Assembly: GCF_024721585.1 (NCBI RefSeq)
Contig: NZ_CP102629.1
Location: 868,001-932,000 of the forward strand
Reading direction: 5' to 3'
Source of the DNA: Sphingomicrobium aestuariivivum
Lineage (GTDB): Bacteria; Pseudomonadota; Alphaproteobacteria; Sphingomonadales; Sphingomonadaceae
Length of the DNA: 64,000 bases
The notes under the pieces were generated by a model. It was not told the DNA's origin and did not search any database. It saw only the letters and a list, made by a program, of their open reading frames with translations. The translations under genes were made by a program, and so were the position numbers. Below, piece after piece: positions 1 through 7,441 of this stretch (position 1 is its first letter; the number at the start of each line of letters is the position of its first letter).

Positions 1-206
1 TGGCCGCCCGGCGGCATGAACAGGTTCCACAGCCCCGCCTCACGGGCGAGCGGCTTCAGCTCCTCGATCACCGGCAGCGGCTGCCAGCGGTCACCCTCGG
101 CGATCTGCGAATGATAATCCCCGACTCGCGGGCGGACGTGCTCGTCGATGAACGCCTTCACGCGATCGCGGAAAAAGGCCTGCCTTTCCGTAAGGTCAAA
201 GTCCAT
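1..206 (-). CDS. Acyl-CoA dehydrogenase family protein (N-terminal part, runs off the window)
   Basis: Only the first 68 codons are inside the window. The ATG is at 206-204 and the reading frame continues past base 1 without a stop. The peptide begins MDFDLTERQAFFRDRVKAF and has the helical N-terminal layout of acyl-CoA dehydrogenases, including a late 'AGLWNLFMPP' stretch. That stretch is typical of the ACAD10/11-like subgroup, flavoenzymes that oxidise acyl-CoA to enoyl-CoA. The gene is divergent from two more acyl-CoA dehydrogenase genes starting at 287, across an 80-bp spacer with inverted repeats. Which acyl chain it uses cannot be told from this fragment. Confidence 0.8.
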   Translation of the reverse strand, partial: MDFDLTERQAFFRDRVKAFIDEHVRPRVGDYHSQIAEGDRWQPLPVIEELKPLAREAGLWNLFMPPGG

Positions 207-286
207 CCGAGCTCTCTCCCCTGTTGCCAACGCTTCGGTAGCGTTCCAAAACGGAGCTACTTGCCGTTTTCGTAAAGGACAAGGCC
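207..286. promoter_or_regulatory. Divergent promoter region with two inverted repeats between acyl-CoA dehydrogenase genes
   Basis: The 80 bp between two divergent starts holds a perfect 6-bp inverted repeat, AACGCT-TCGGT-AGCGTT, at 229-245. A second repeat, AAAACG-N11-CGTTTT, lies at 248-270. A ribosome binding site, AAAGGA, lies at 274-279 before the ATG at 287. Operator-sized dyads in a short divergent spacer suggest a shared repressor, but no regulator gene is adjacent and the assignment is inference. Confidence 0.4.
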
Positions 287-1444
287 ATGGCCGATCTGGA
301 GACATTCAAACGCGACGTGCGGAGTTGGCTGGAGGCCAATGTGCCCGCCTCCATGCGCACCCCGATGAAGTCCGAAAAGGACATTTGCTGGGGCGGTCGC
401 GATTTCGTCTTCCAGTCGGACGACCAGAAGACATGGCTCGAGAAAGCGGGGGAACGCGGCTGGACCGTGCCCGACTGGCCGAAGGAATATGGCGGCGGCG
501 GCCTTTCCCCCGAGGAATCGAAGATCCTCAAGGCCGAGATGAAGAAGATGGGCGTGCGCACCCCGCTCACCAGCTTCGGCATCTCGATGCTCGGCCCCGC
601 GCTGTTGAAATTCGGCACCGAGGAGCAGAAAAAGCGCTTCCTCCCCGAGATCGCGCGCGGCGAGATCCGCTGGTGCCAGGGCTATTCGGAACCCGGCGCG
701 GGCAGCGACCTCGCGGGGCTTCGCACTAGCGCCGACGATGCGGGCGACCATTATGTCGTCAACGGCCAGAAGGTGTGGACCAGCTACGCCGATCAGGCCG
801 ACTGGATCTTCTGCCTCGTGCGCACCTCGAAAGAGAGCAAGCACGGCGGCATCAGCTTCCTCCTCTTCGACATGGCGTCGGAGGGCGTGTCGACCAAGCC
901 GATCAAGCTGATCAGCGGCTACAGCCCCTTCTGCGAGACCTTCTTCGATGATGTGAAGGTCCCCAAGGACCAGCTCGTCCACAAGGAAAACGAGGGCTGG
1001 ACCGTCGCCAAATATCTCCTCGGCCACGAACGCGAGATGATCTCGGGCATGGGCCTTGGCGGCGAGCGCGGCTCCTCGCTCCTCAGCGAAGCGATCCCCG
1101 AGGCCGACGCCATCCTCGCCGCCGACCTTGCCCGCTTCGACGTCGACGCCCTCGCCTTCCAGGCGATGAGCGAGGCCTTCATCGACCGGCTGAAGGCGGG
1201 CGAAGCGCATCCCGCCGAGCCCAGCATGATGAAATATGCCGGCACCGAGCTGAACAAGCGCCGCCACGAGCTGATCATGCAGGGCGGCGGCAGCGACGCG
1301 CTCGAATGGGAAAGCGACCGCTCGAAGGGCGGTGCCAAGCCCCGCGACTGGCTCCGCACGAAGGCGAACTCCATCGAGGGCGGCACCTCCGAAATCCAGC
1401 TCGGCATCATCGCCAAGCATATCCTCCAGCTCCCGGGAGCCTGA
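287..1444 (+). CDS. Acyl-CoA dehydrogenase family protein
   Basis: The 385-residue protein has the full acyl-CoA dehydrogenase layout. There is a helical N-terminal domain, then the flavin/substrate signature 'CQGYSEPGAGSDLAGL' at about residue 128. The helical C-terminus ends in the 'EGGTSEIQLGIIAKHIL' motif. The enzyme is predicted to oxidise an acyl-CoA with FAD and pass electrons to ETF. The ATG at 287 follows AAAGGA. The next gene, a shorter acyl-CoA dehydrogenase, starts 7 bases after the stop, so the two are probably co-translated and may form a heteromer as in steroid side-chain FadE pairs. The substrate is unknown. Confidence 0.93.
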   Translation: MADLETFKRDVRSWLEANVPASMRTPMKSEKDICWGGRDFVFQSDDQKTWLEKAGERGWTVPDWPKEYGGGGLSPEESKILKAEMKKMGVRTPLTSFGISMLGPALLKFGTEEQKKRFLPEIARGEIRWCQGYSEPGAGSDLAGLRTSADDAGDHYVVNGQKVWTSYADQADWIFCLVRTSKESKHGGISFLLFDMASEGVSTKPIKLISGYSPFCETFFDDVKVPKDQLVHKENEGWTVAKYLLGHEREMISGMGLGGERGSSLLSEAIPEADAILAADLARFDVDALAFQAMSEAFIDRLKAGEAHPAEPSMMKYAGTELNKRRHELIMQGGGSDALEWESDRSKGGAKPRDWLRTKANSIEGGTSEIQLGIIAKHILQLPGA

Positions 1445-1451
1445 TCCAGCC

Positions 1452-2573
1452 ATGATGAAACTCAACGACGACCAGGTCATGCTCCAGGACACCGTCCGCC
1501 CCTTCATGGCGGAGGAAGGGAAGATCGAAACCCAGCTCAGGCACTGGCGCGACATCGGTTGCAAGGACGGCTTCGGCCATGGCCTGTGGAAGCAGTTCGC
1601 CGAACTCGGCCTCACCGGTATCCTCATCCCCGAGGAAGAGGGCGGTTCGGGCCTCGGCCAGGTCGAGGCGAACATCGTGCTCGAGGAAGTGGGCCGCAAC
1701 CTCACCCCCTCGCCCTTCCTGACCACTGCGGTCGCCACTGTCCGCGCGCTGGAAGGCACGGCCCACGCCAGCCGCTGGTTCCCGACCATCCTGTCGGGCG
1801 AGACCGTCGCCGCGCTCGCGGTCGATGAGGGCGCGCATCATGCGCCCGCCAACACCGCGCTCGAAGCCACCCGCTCGGGCAATGGCTTCACCCTCTCGGG
1901 CGAGAAACAGTTCGTCGTCCATGGCGCCAGCGCCGACCTCATCCTCGTTGCCGCCCGCACCGCGGGCAGCGCGGGCGAGAAGGACGGCATCACGCTCTTC
2001 GCGCTGGAGAAGGAGGCGAAAGGCCTCGAGATCGAGAATGTCGCTCTGGCCGATGCCTCGAAGGCCGCACGCCTGACGCTGGACAAGGTCGAGGTCGATG
2101 CCGATGCGGTGGTCGGCGAGGTCGATGGCGGCTGGGCGCCGCTTGACCGTGCGCTCGCCGCGGGCAGCGCGGGTGCCGCCTCCGAACTCACCGGCGTCGC
2201 TGCCGGTGCCTTCGGCATGACCAACGACTATCTGAAGGAGCGCAAGCAGTTCGGCGTGCCGATCGGCAGCTTCCAGGCGCTCCAGCACCGCGCCGCGCAC
2301 CTGTGGGGCGAGATCGAGATTGCGCGCGCCGCCACCCTGAAGGCCGCGCAGCTGATGGACGAGGGCGGGCCCCGCGCCGACCTCATGGTCTCGGTCGCCA
2401 AGGCCAAGGCGGGTAGCGTCAGCCGCCTCGCCGTCCAGGAGGCCGTGCAGATGTTCGGCGGCATCGGCATGACCGACGAACATGACATCGGCTTCTACAT
2501 GAAGCGGCAGGCAGTGGTGGACGAGCTGTTCGGCAGCCCCAATTACCACGCGCTCAAGGTGGCGGGGCGCTAG
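1452..2573 (+). CDS. Acyl-CoA dehydrogenase family protein, second subunit-like
   Basis: This is a 373-residue acyl-CoA dehydrogenase starting at ATGATG (1452), just after the preceding gene's stop. A longer upstream reading with an alternative start would overlap the neighbour heavily and is not used. The N-terminal helices ('KLNDDQVMLQDTVRPF'), the middle beta domain ('GFTLSGEKQFVVHGASADL') and the C-terminal helices ('AVQMFGGIGMTDEHDIGFY') are recognisable. The C-terminal motif carries GGIGMT rather than the EGGTSEIQ form of its partner. This fits pairs in which only one subunit supplies the catalytic base, but that is inference. Confidence 0.92.
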   Translation: MMKLNDDQVMLQDTVRPFMAEEGKIETQLRHWRDIGCKDGFGHGLWKQFAELGLTGILIPEEEGGSGLGQVEANIVLEEVGRNLTPSPFLTTAVATVRALEGTAHASRWFPTILSGETVAALAVDEGAHHAPANTALEATRSGNGFTLSGEKQFVVHGASADLILVAARTAGSAGEKDGITLFALEKEAKGLEIENVALADASKAARLTLDKVEVDADAVVGEVDGGWAPLDRALAAGSAGAASELTGVAAGAFGMTNDYLKERKQFGVPIGSFQALQHRAAHLWGEIEIARAATLKAAQLMDEGGPRADLMVSVAKAKAGSVSRLAVQEAVQMFGGIGMTDEHDIGFYMKRQAVVDELFGSPNYHALKVAGR

Positions 2574-2583
2574 TCCCCGCCGC

Positions 2584-2985
2584 TCAGGCGTCGCGCTCGA
2601 GGAGCACGTTCATCCGCGCGCTCGCGATCGGCGTGTCGCGGTCGTCCTGCCACGCGAAGGCGTCGATGTTCGCCAGCCGCCGCCCGAGCCGCTCGATCAC
2701 CGCTTCGGCCTGCGTCTCGCGCGGGCGCCCGCCGCGCATGTAATCGACCGTCACCGTGACCGGCTTGATCCGCACGGCATCGTCCGTGCCGAGCCGGTCG
2801 CGCAGCGTCGCATAAGCGGCGAATTCCAGGAGCGCGGCGATCGCCCCGCCATGCAGGAAACCGGGGCGCCCCGTCACATCGTCATGGAAGGGCATGCGAA
2901 AACGCACGCGCCCGTCGATCTTCTCGACCGACAGGCGAAGCAGTTGCGCATAAGGCGGAAGGTCGGGGTGCGGCGCCATGTCCAT
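2584..2985 (-). CDS. PaaI-family hotdog-fold thioesterase
   Basis: The 133-residue protein has the hotdog thioesterase core. The signature 'GRPGFLHGGAIAALLEFAAY' contains the HGG-N-(L)E pattern of the PaaI/4HBT clan. It is followed by 'TVTVDYMRGG', the central strand with the dimer-interface turn. It is predicted to hydrolyse an acyl-CoA thioester in the cytoplasm. It is convergent with the acyl-CoA dehydrogenase pair (10 bp between stops), consistent with acyl-CoA metabolism. The substrate is not predictable. Confidence 0.85.
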   Translation of the reverse strand: MDMAPHPDLPPYAQLLRLSVEKIDGRVRFRMPFHDDVTGRPGFLHGGAIAALLEFAAYATLRDRLGTDDAVRIKPVTVTVDYMRGGRPRETQAEAVIERLGRRLANIDAFAWQDDRDTPIASARMNVLLERDA

Positions 2986-3016
2986 GCGCGCCCGCTACCC
3001 CATCAAAGGACCGAAG

Positions 3017-3169
3017 TCAGCCCTTGGTCTTGTAGCCCGCGAGGATGCCGAGCACGAAGGAGGCGAAAAGCGCCCACTGCACGCGGCCGTGCGGATCGCT
3101 CCAGCCGAAATATTCGGCACCCCAGCCGAACAATGCAACGAACATCACAGATGACAATCCGACGATCAT
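3017..3169 (-). CDS. Small membrane protein of unknown function (50 aa)
   Basis: A 50-codon frame starts at ATG 3169-3167 and follows the purine-rich GGGAGAGAGAC ribosome binding site. The peptide has a hydrophobic stretch (residues about 2-14), a polar centre with 'WSDPHG', and a second hydrophobic helix ('WALFASFVLGILAGY') ending in KTKG. It looks like a two-helix inner-membrane miniprotein. A longer in-frame reading to 3538 overlaps purS and is not credible. It lies divergent from purS. No family was recognised. Confidence 0.6.
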   Translation of the reverse strand: MIVGLSSVMFVALFGWGAEYFGWSDPHGRVQWALFASFVLGILAGYKTKG

Positions 3170-3344
3170 CGTCTCTCTCTCCCAAATGCCCCACAGGCGA
3201 ACCCCGGGTGCCCCGATGGCCCCCGACTCCTGTCCGCGATTGAGACAATGTGAGCGAATAAGGTTAGCAAAGCGTAAAGCTTGGCCTCGGCCCCGCTTTG
3301 CGCTAGCGGGCGGGGAAACCATCTGACCAGCATCGAGGACTGCC

Positions 3345-3575
3345 ATGAAAGCGCGCGTGACCATCACCCTCAAACCCGGTGTTCTCGATCCGCAGGGCAA
3401 GGCCATCCACCATGCCCTCGGCGGCCTCGGTTTCGAGGGTGTCGAGGATGTCCGCGCGGGCAAGGTCATCATGCTCGACCTTGCCGACGGCACGTCCGAA
3501 GAGACCATCAACAAGATGTGCGAACAGCTGCTCGCCAATACGGTGATCGAGAATTACGCGGTGGAAGTGCTGTGA
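3345..3575 (+). CDS. purS: Phosphoribosylformylglycinamidine synthase subunit PurS
   Basis: A 76-residue protein with the PurS fold: '[20 protein letters not shown]' at the start, '[18 protein letters not shown]' in the middle and '[17 protein letters not shown]' at the end. PurS bridges PurL and PurQ in the three-subunit FGAM synthase of purine biosynthesis. Its stop overlaps the purQ start (GTGA at 3572-3575), a translationally coupled pair. purL is not next door, unlike in many genomes. Confidence 0.95.
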   Translation: MKARVTITLKPGVLDPQGKAIHHALGGLGFEGVEDVRAGKVIMLDLADGTSEETINKMCEQLLANTVIENYAVEVL

Positions 3576-4237
3576 CCGCCGCCGTCATCGTCTTCCCCGG
3601 GTCCAACTGCGACCGCGACCTTGCCGTCGCCTTCGAGGGCGTGACCGGCAAGAAGCCCAACATGGTCTGGCATGCCGAGACCGAATTGCCCGCCGGCACC
3701 GACCTCATCGGCCTGCCCGGCGGTTTCTCCTATGGCGATTACCTGCGCTCTGGCGCGATGGCCGCGGTCAGCCCCGTCATGAAGGCGGTCGCCGCCGCCG
3801 CCGACAGGGGCGTGCCCACCATCGGCATCTGCAACGGCTTCCAGCTCCTTACCGAGGCGCGGCTGCTGCCGGGCGCGCTGATGCGCAACGCCACGCTGCA
3901 TTTCATCTGCCGCGATGCCCGTCTCAAGGTCGGCACCAGCGACAGCCCTTTCCTTCGTGGCTATGCGGAGGGCGAGGAGATCACCATTCCCGTCGCCCAT
4001 CATGACGGCAACTACCAGGCCGATGCGGAAACGCTCGACCGGCTCGAGGGCGAGGGCCGCGTCGCCTTCCGCTATGTCGAGAACCCCAACGGCTCGGCCC
4101 GCGACATTGCCGGCATCCTGTCGGAAAAGCGCAACGTGCTGGGCATGATGCCCCACCCCGAGCGCGCCTTCGAGGCCGCCCACGGCAATACTGACGGCAG
4201 GCGGCTGTTCGAAGCGCTGGTCAACCAGATCGCCTGA
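3572..4237 (+). CDS. purQ: Phosphoribosylformylglycinamidine synthase subunit PurQ (glutaminase)
   Basis: A 221-residue class I glutamine amidotransferase. It supplies ammonia to PurL for FGAM synthesis. Visible features are '[12 protein letters not shown]' at the start, '[15 protein letters not shown]' near residue 48, the nucleophile Cys87 in '[10 protein letters not shown]', and the His-Glu pair in '[11 protein letters not shown]' near the end. The start is GTG 3572, sharing four bases with the purS stop. An upstream in-frame extension would run through purS and is rejected. Confidence 0.96.
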   Translation: MTAAVIVFPGSNCDRDLAVAFEGVTGKKPNMVWHAETELPAGTDLIGLPGGFSYGDYLRSGAMAAVSPVMKAVAAAADRGVPTIGICNGFQLLTEARLLPGALMRNATLHFICRDARLKVGTSDSPFLRGYAEGEEITIPVAHHDGNYQADAETLDRLEGEGRVAFRYVENPNGSARDIAGILSEKRNVLGMMPHPERAFEAAHGNTDGRRLFEALVNQIA

Positions 4238-4289
4238 CGCGCGATTGCCGGTTCGCAAATCGAGGGAAAATCGCTAACCCGATTCCCGG

Positions 4290-4366
4290 GCGCCCGTAGC
4301 TCAGTTGGATAGAGCACGAGACTTCTAATCTTGAGGCCGGTGGTTCGAATCCACCCGGGCGCACCA
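4290..4366 (+). tRNA. tRNA-Arg (anticodon UCU), CCA encoded
   Basis: A full cloverleaf can be folded by eye. The acceptor stem is GCGCCCG/CGGGCGC, the D-arm GCTC...GAGC and the anticodon arm CGAGA-CTTCTAA-TCTTG. The loop places TCT at 34-36, and the T-arm is GGTGG-TTCGAAT-CCACC. Discriminator A and a genomic CCA end at 4366. It decodes AGA, a rare codon in such a GC-rich genome. Confidence 0.95.
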
Positions 4367-4444
4367 TTCCCTGCTCAGGCTATCGATCACGCCACGATTT
4401 TTTTCCGTCGCCCCACCCGCCCGATCTGGGCTAGGGCCCCGTGC

Positions 4445-5125
4445 ATGTTACCTCGCAAGACCCTTGCCACCGCGCAGATTCCCGGCGGCGATACCCTGAC
4501 GCTGGTCAGCCATGGGCGCGATTTCGTCGTCAAGCTCGGCGCCGACGAGCTGATGGGCACCCGCATGCAATTTTCGGAGGAGCAGCTGGCGGTGCTGACG
4601 CTCCGGCAGCTCAAGGCGAAGGCGCCCCGCATCCTCATTGGCGGCTACGGCCTCGGCTTTACCTACCGCGCCGCGCTCGCCGCCCTTGCCGAGGGCGGGC
4701 ACGTGACCGTGGCGGAAGTCGTGCCCGAGATCCTCGACTGGGCGCGCGGGCCGCTCGCGCATCTCACCGGGGACAGTCTCGACGATAAGCGGGGCGAGGT
4801 GGTCATCGCCGACGTCGCGGCGCTGATCGACGATGCCGCCGAAGGCAGCACTCCCCGCTGGGACGCCATCCTCCTCGATGTCGACAACGGGCCCGACGGC
4901 ATCGTGCGCGACGACAATGACCGGCTCTATACGCGCGACGGGCTCGACAGGGCACGCGACGCGCTCAATCCGGGAGGCATCCTCGCCATCTGGTCGGCGG
5001 CCCCCGACCCCGCCTTCACCCGCCGCTTGAAGAATAGCGGGATGCTGGTGGAAACGCGCACCGTGCGCGCCCGCCCGAACAACAAGGGCCCGCAGCACAC
5101 CATCTGGTTCGCGCGCAAGCGCTAG
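4445..5125 (+). CDS. Spermidine-synthase-like protein (SAM-dependent fold)
   Basis: The 226-residue protein resembles the catalytic half of spermidine synthase. It has a glycine-rich nucleotide loop, 'ILIGGYGLGFTYRAAL', an acidic strand end, 'VTVAEVVPEILDWARG', then 'WDAILLDVDNGPDG' and 'LNPGGILAIWSA'. These match the SpeE-type Rossmann fold. The short N-terminus and variant active-site region mean polyamine synthesis is not assured; many such proteins are uncharacterised. ATG 4445 was chosen because the in-frame extension would overlap the tRNA. Its last 23 bases are tandemly duplicated just past the stop. Confidence 0.75.
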   Translation: MLPRKTLATAQIPGGDTLTLVSHGRDFVVKLGADELMGTRMQFSEEQLAVLTLRQLKAKAPRILIGGYGLGFTYRAALAALAEGGHVTVAEVVPEILDWARGPLAHLTGDSLDDKRGEVVIADVAALIDDAAEGSTPRWDAILLDVDNGPDGIVRDDNDRLYTRDGLDRARDALNPGGILAIWSAAPDPAFTRRLKNSGMLVETRTVRARPNNKGPQHTIWFARKR

Positions 5126-5149
5126 GCTGGTTCGCTCTCAAGCGCTAGG
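5104..5149. repeat. 23-bp imperfect tandem duplication spanning a stop codon
   Basis: The units at 5104-5126 and 5127-5149 differ at two positions and both begin CTGGTTCGC and end CAAGCGCTAGG. The first unit encodes the C-terminal FARKR and stop of the spermidine-synthase-like gene. The second is an untranslated copy. Confidence 0.85.
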
Positions 5150-5303
5150 CGCCGCGGTCCATCTCCGACGAAGCCGGCAGCAGCGCATCGTCCCCGGGCG
5201 TCTTCGCTCGCGCTGACGCGAACCCCTATGGCCCCGACGCCGGCTTCTGATAGGCTGGGCGCATCTGGTCCGGCCGTGATGGCCGTCGGGGGAGTTGCGT
5301 CCA

Positions 5304-5951
5304 ATGCCAAAAGCCCTGCCGCTCGACCCGGTCGCGGTATTCGAGCATGACTTTTCGCCCGGCTCGCCGCTCCGCTCCTATCCCCCTGTCCCCGCCGAGA
5401 CGATCCATCAGGGCGAGGCGATGGCGCTTCGCGCCTTCGGTTCGATCCTCAAGGACATCCGCTCGCCGCGGCACCCCTATTTCGCCAGCTGGCGCGATCC
5501 CGACCCCAAGTCGGGGCTCGACAAGGAGCGGGCCGAACCGCCGACCGCCATCATCTTCGTCGCCAGCTTCGGCGAGGCTACGTATGAAACCTCGACCTCG
5601 CTTGTCGAAATGGCGGAGATGCACAACCGTCTCGACCGCGCCATGTTGCGCCTCGACCTCAAGCGCGGCGAGGATGGCGGGTTCGCCGTCACCTCGCTGA
5701 CCCTCGAAATCAATGACGGGGCTTCGGGCACGGGGCGCCACTTCCGCTCCTGCTGGGACGGCAGCGAACTGGCGGCACGCGATATCTCGATCCAGTTTCA
5801 CGCCCCCGCCACCCGTAGCGACGCCTTCCGCTTCCATGTCGCAGGTCGCCTGCCGCGCCGCTACAACCATGGCGCGAAGATCGAGGAGGAGATGGTGAGC
5901 TTCACCGCCTCGGGCGGGGCGATGCCCGTGCCGCCCTGGGTGAATTACTGA
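5304..5951 (+). CDS. Hypothetical protein (215 aa)
   Basis: The frame opens at ATG 5304, about seven bases after the GGGGGAG ribosome binding site, and encodes 215 residues. No signal peptide or membrane helix is visible. The protein is mixed alpha/beta. It has aromatic-rich 'RSPRHPYFASWRDPD' near residue 53, a conserved-looking 'TAIIFVASFGEATYETSTSLVEMAEMHN' region in the middle, and ends 'PVPPWVNY'. No family was recognised. It stands between the spermidine-synthase-like gene and DUF2254, both on the same strand. Confidence 0.7.
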   Translation: MPKALPLDPVAVFEHDFSPGSPLRSYPPVPAETIHQGEAMALRAFGSILKDIRSPRHPYFASWRDPDPKSGLDKERAEPPTAIIFVASFGEATYETSTSLVEMAEMHNRLDRAMLRLDLKRGEDGGFAVTSLTLEINDGASGTGRHFRSCWDGSELAARDISIQFHAPATRSDAFRFHVAGRLPRRYNHGAKIEEEMVSFTASGGAMPVPPWVNY

Positions 5952-6031
5952 GGGCTTCCGGCCAGTCTCCGCTGCCCCCCCCTTTGGTCTAGCCCTCGGA
6001 ACACCCCCGCAAATCCGCGCGTCCTTCTCCC

Positions 6032-7345
6032 ATGACGCATCACGCGCTGCACGAACCCGACGCGATTTCGCGCACGCTTGCCCCCTTGGCGCGGCTGTGG
6101 CGGAGCTACTGGATCGTGCCCGCGCTCCTCATGCTCCTTATCCTCGGCATCACTATCGGGCTGCGCTGGGCCGATGCACTAGGGCTGTCGGGCTGGCTTC
6201 ATGACCATGGCCTGTCGCTCGTCCGCGACGGCGATGCGATGACCGACTGGGCGACCGCCATCACCGGCGCCAATGCCGCCATCGCCACCCTCTATGTCTC
6301 GATCACGCTCATCGTCCTGACGCTCGCGGCCGGCAATCTCGGCGTGCGGCTGATCGATCGCTGGACGGGGCGCGCCTTCATCCGTGCCACCCTCGGCATC
6401 TTCCTCGGCGCGCTTGCCGCCAGTGCCTTCTTCCTCGCCAGCCTCGATGCTGACGCGCCGCCCGCCACCCTTCCCCATGCCAGCTTCGGCTTCATCGCCA
6501 TCCTCTTCCTCTTCTCGCTCGCCTGGCTCGCGGGGGCATTGAACGACCTCGCCGACGCGGTCTTCGTCGACCGCACCATCGCGCGCATTGCCAAGGACGT
6601 CATCGCCAAGCCCCCGCCCGACTTCGAGCGCATTCTTGCCCCCGACTGGCCGGACGCCACGCCCGTCCGCGCGCCAGGCGACGGCTATATCGTCACCTGC
6701 GACATCGCCCGCCTGTCGGAGATCGCGCGCGATTGCGGCACCTTCATCCGCCTCGACCGATCCTCGGGCGACCACCTCATCGAGGGACAGGCTTATGTGG
6801 TGGTGCGCGATGCGGTCGACGAGGACTGTATCGAGGCGATCCACCGCTGCCTCACCCTCGGCCAGACACGCAGCGACCAGAACGGCATCGCCTATCGCAT
6901 CCGCCTCCTCGTCGAGATCGCCGCCCGCGCCCTGTCGCCCGGCATCAACGACTTCTACACCGCGCGCTGCGTGGTCGATGCGCTCGCCTCGATCATGCTC
7001 CACCAGCGCGGGCGGCTCACCCGCGAGGGCCAGCTACTGGTCGAGGTACCGCAGGTCATCTGCCCCACCGCCAGCTTCGCCGCCATCTTCGATGCGCCGG
7101 TGAAAGCGCTGCGCCAGTCGGCCGCAGCCTATCCCGCCATCACGGTGCGCGCGATCGAGCGCTTCGGCAGCGCCGCCGCCATCGCCGACGATACGGACTT
7201 CACCGCCGTCATGCGCGCCTATGCCGCCGACATTGCCGCCCATGGCAGCGCCCGCGCGGAGACGGAAAGCGACTGCGACGACATCGCCGCCGCGCTCGCT
7301 ACAGCCTTTGGCCCTAAGCCCGCCGGGTTGCGCGTCGCGGGCTGA
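6032..7345 (+). CDS. DUF2254-type membrane protein
   Basis: The 437-residue protein begins with about four membrane helices within the first 180 residues, around 'SYWIVPALLMLLILGITIGL', 'ATLYVSITLIVLTLA' and 'FGFIAILFLFSLAWLAGAL'. A large soluble region follows. The mix of helices plus 'SPGINDFYTARCVVDALASI' matches the DUF2254 family of predicted inner-membrane proteins. The biochemical role of the family is not known. The start is ATG 6032. There is no evident operon partner. Confidence 0.8.
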   Translation: MTHHALHEPDAISRTLAPLARLWRSYWIVPALLMLLILGITIGLRWADALGLSGWLHDHGLSLVRDGDAMTDWATAITGANAAIATLYVSITLIVLTLAAGNLGVRLIDRWTGRAFIRATLGIFLGALAASAFFLASLDADAPPATLPHASFGFIAILFLFSLAWLAGALNDLADAVFVDRTIARIAKDVIAKPPPDFERILAPDWPDATPVRAPGDGYIVTCDIARLSEIARDCGTFIRLDRSSGDHLIEGQAYVVVRDAVDEDCIEAIHRCLTLGQTRSDQNGIAYRIRLLVEIAARALSPGINDFYTARCVVDALASIMLHQRGRLTREGQLLVEVPQVICPTASFAAIFDAPVKALRQSAAAYPAITVRAIERFGSAAAIADDTDFTAVMRAYAADIAAHGSARAETESDCDDIAAALATAFGPKPAGLRVAG

Positions 7346-7404
7346 CGACGGGCCGCGCCAAAGCCGCGCCTTGGCGAGCAACAGCCGCCCCTCGCGACCC
7401 GTTC

Positions 7405-7428
7405 TTTTTCCGAACGCATTTCGAAAAA
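7405..7428. promoter_or_regulatory. Inverted repeat upstream of succinate-semialdehyde dehydrogenase gene
   Basis: TTTTTCCGAA and TTTCGAAAAA, separated by four bases, form an imperfect dyad 13 bp before the ATG at 7442. It could be an operator or the remains of a terminator of the upstream gene. Its overlap with the expected ribosome-binding region favours regulation, but this is a weak call. Confidence 0.3.
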
Positions 7429-7441
7429 GGACGCCCCGCGC

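Noticed and set aside
3241-3330. Riboswitch upstream of purS
   Set aside because: An imperfect AGCAAAGCG/CGCTTTGCGCT dyad is present, but no purine (xpt-type) or PRPP/ppGpp riboswitch core could be matched by eye.
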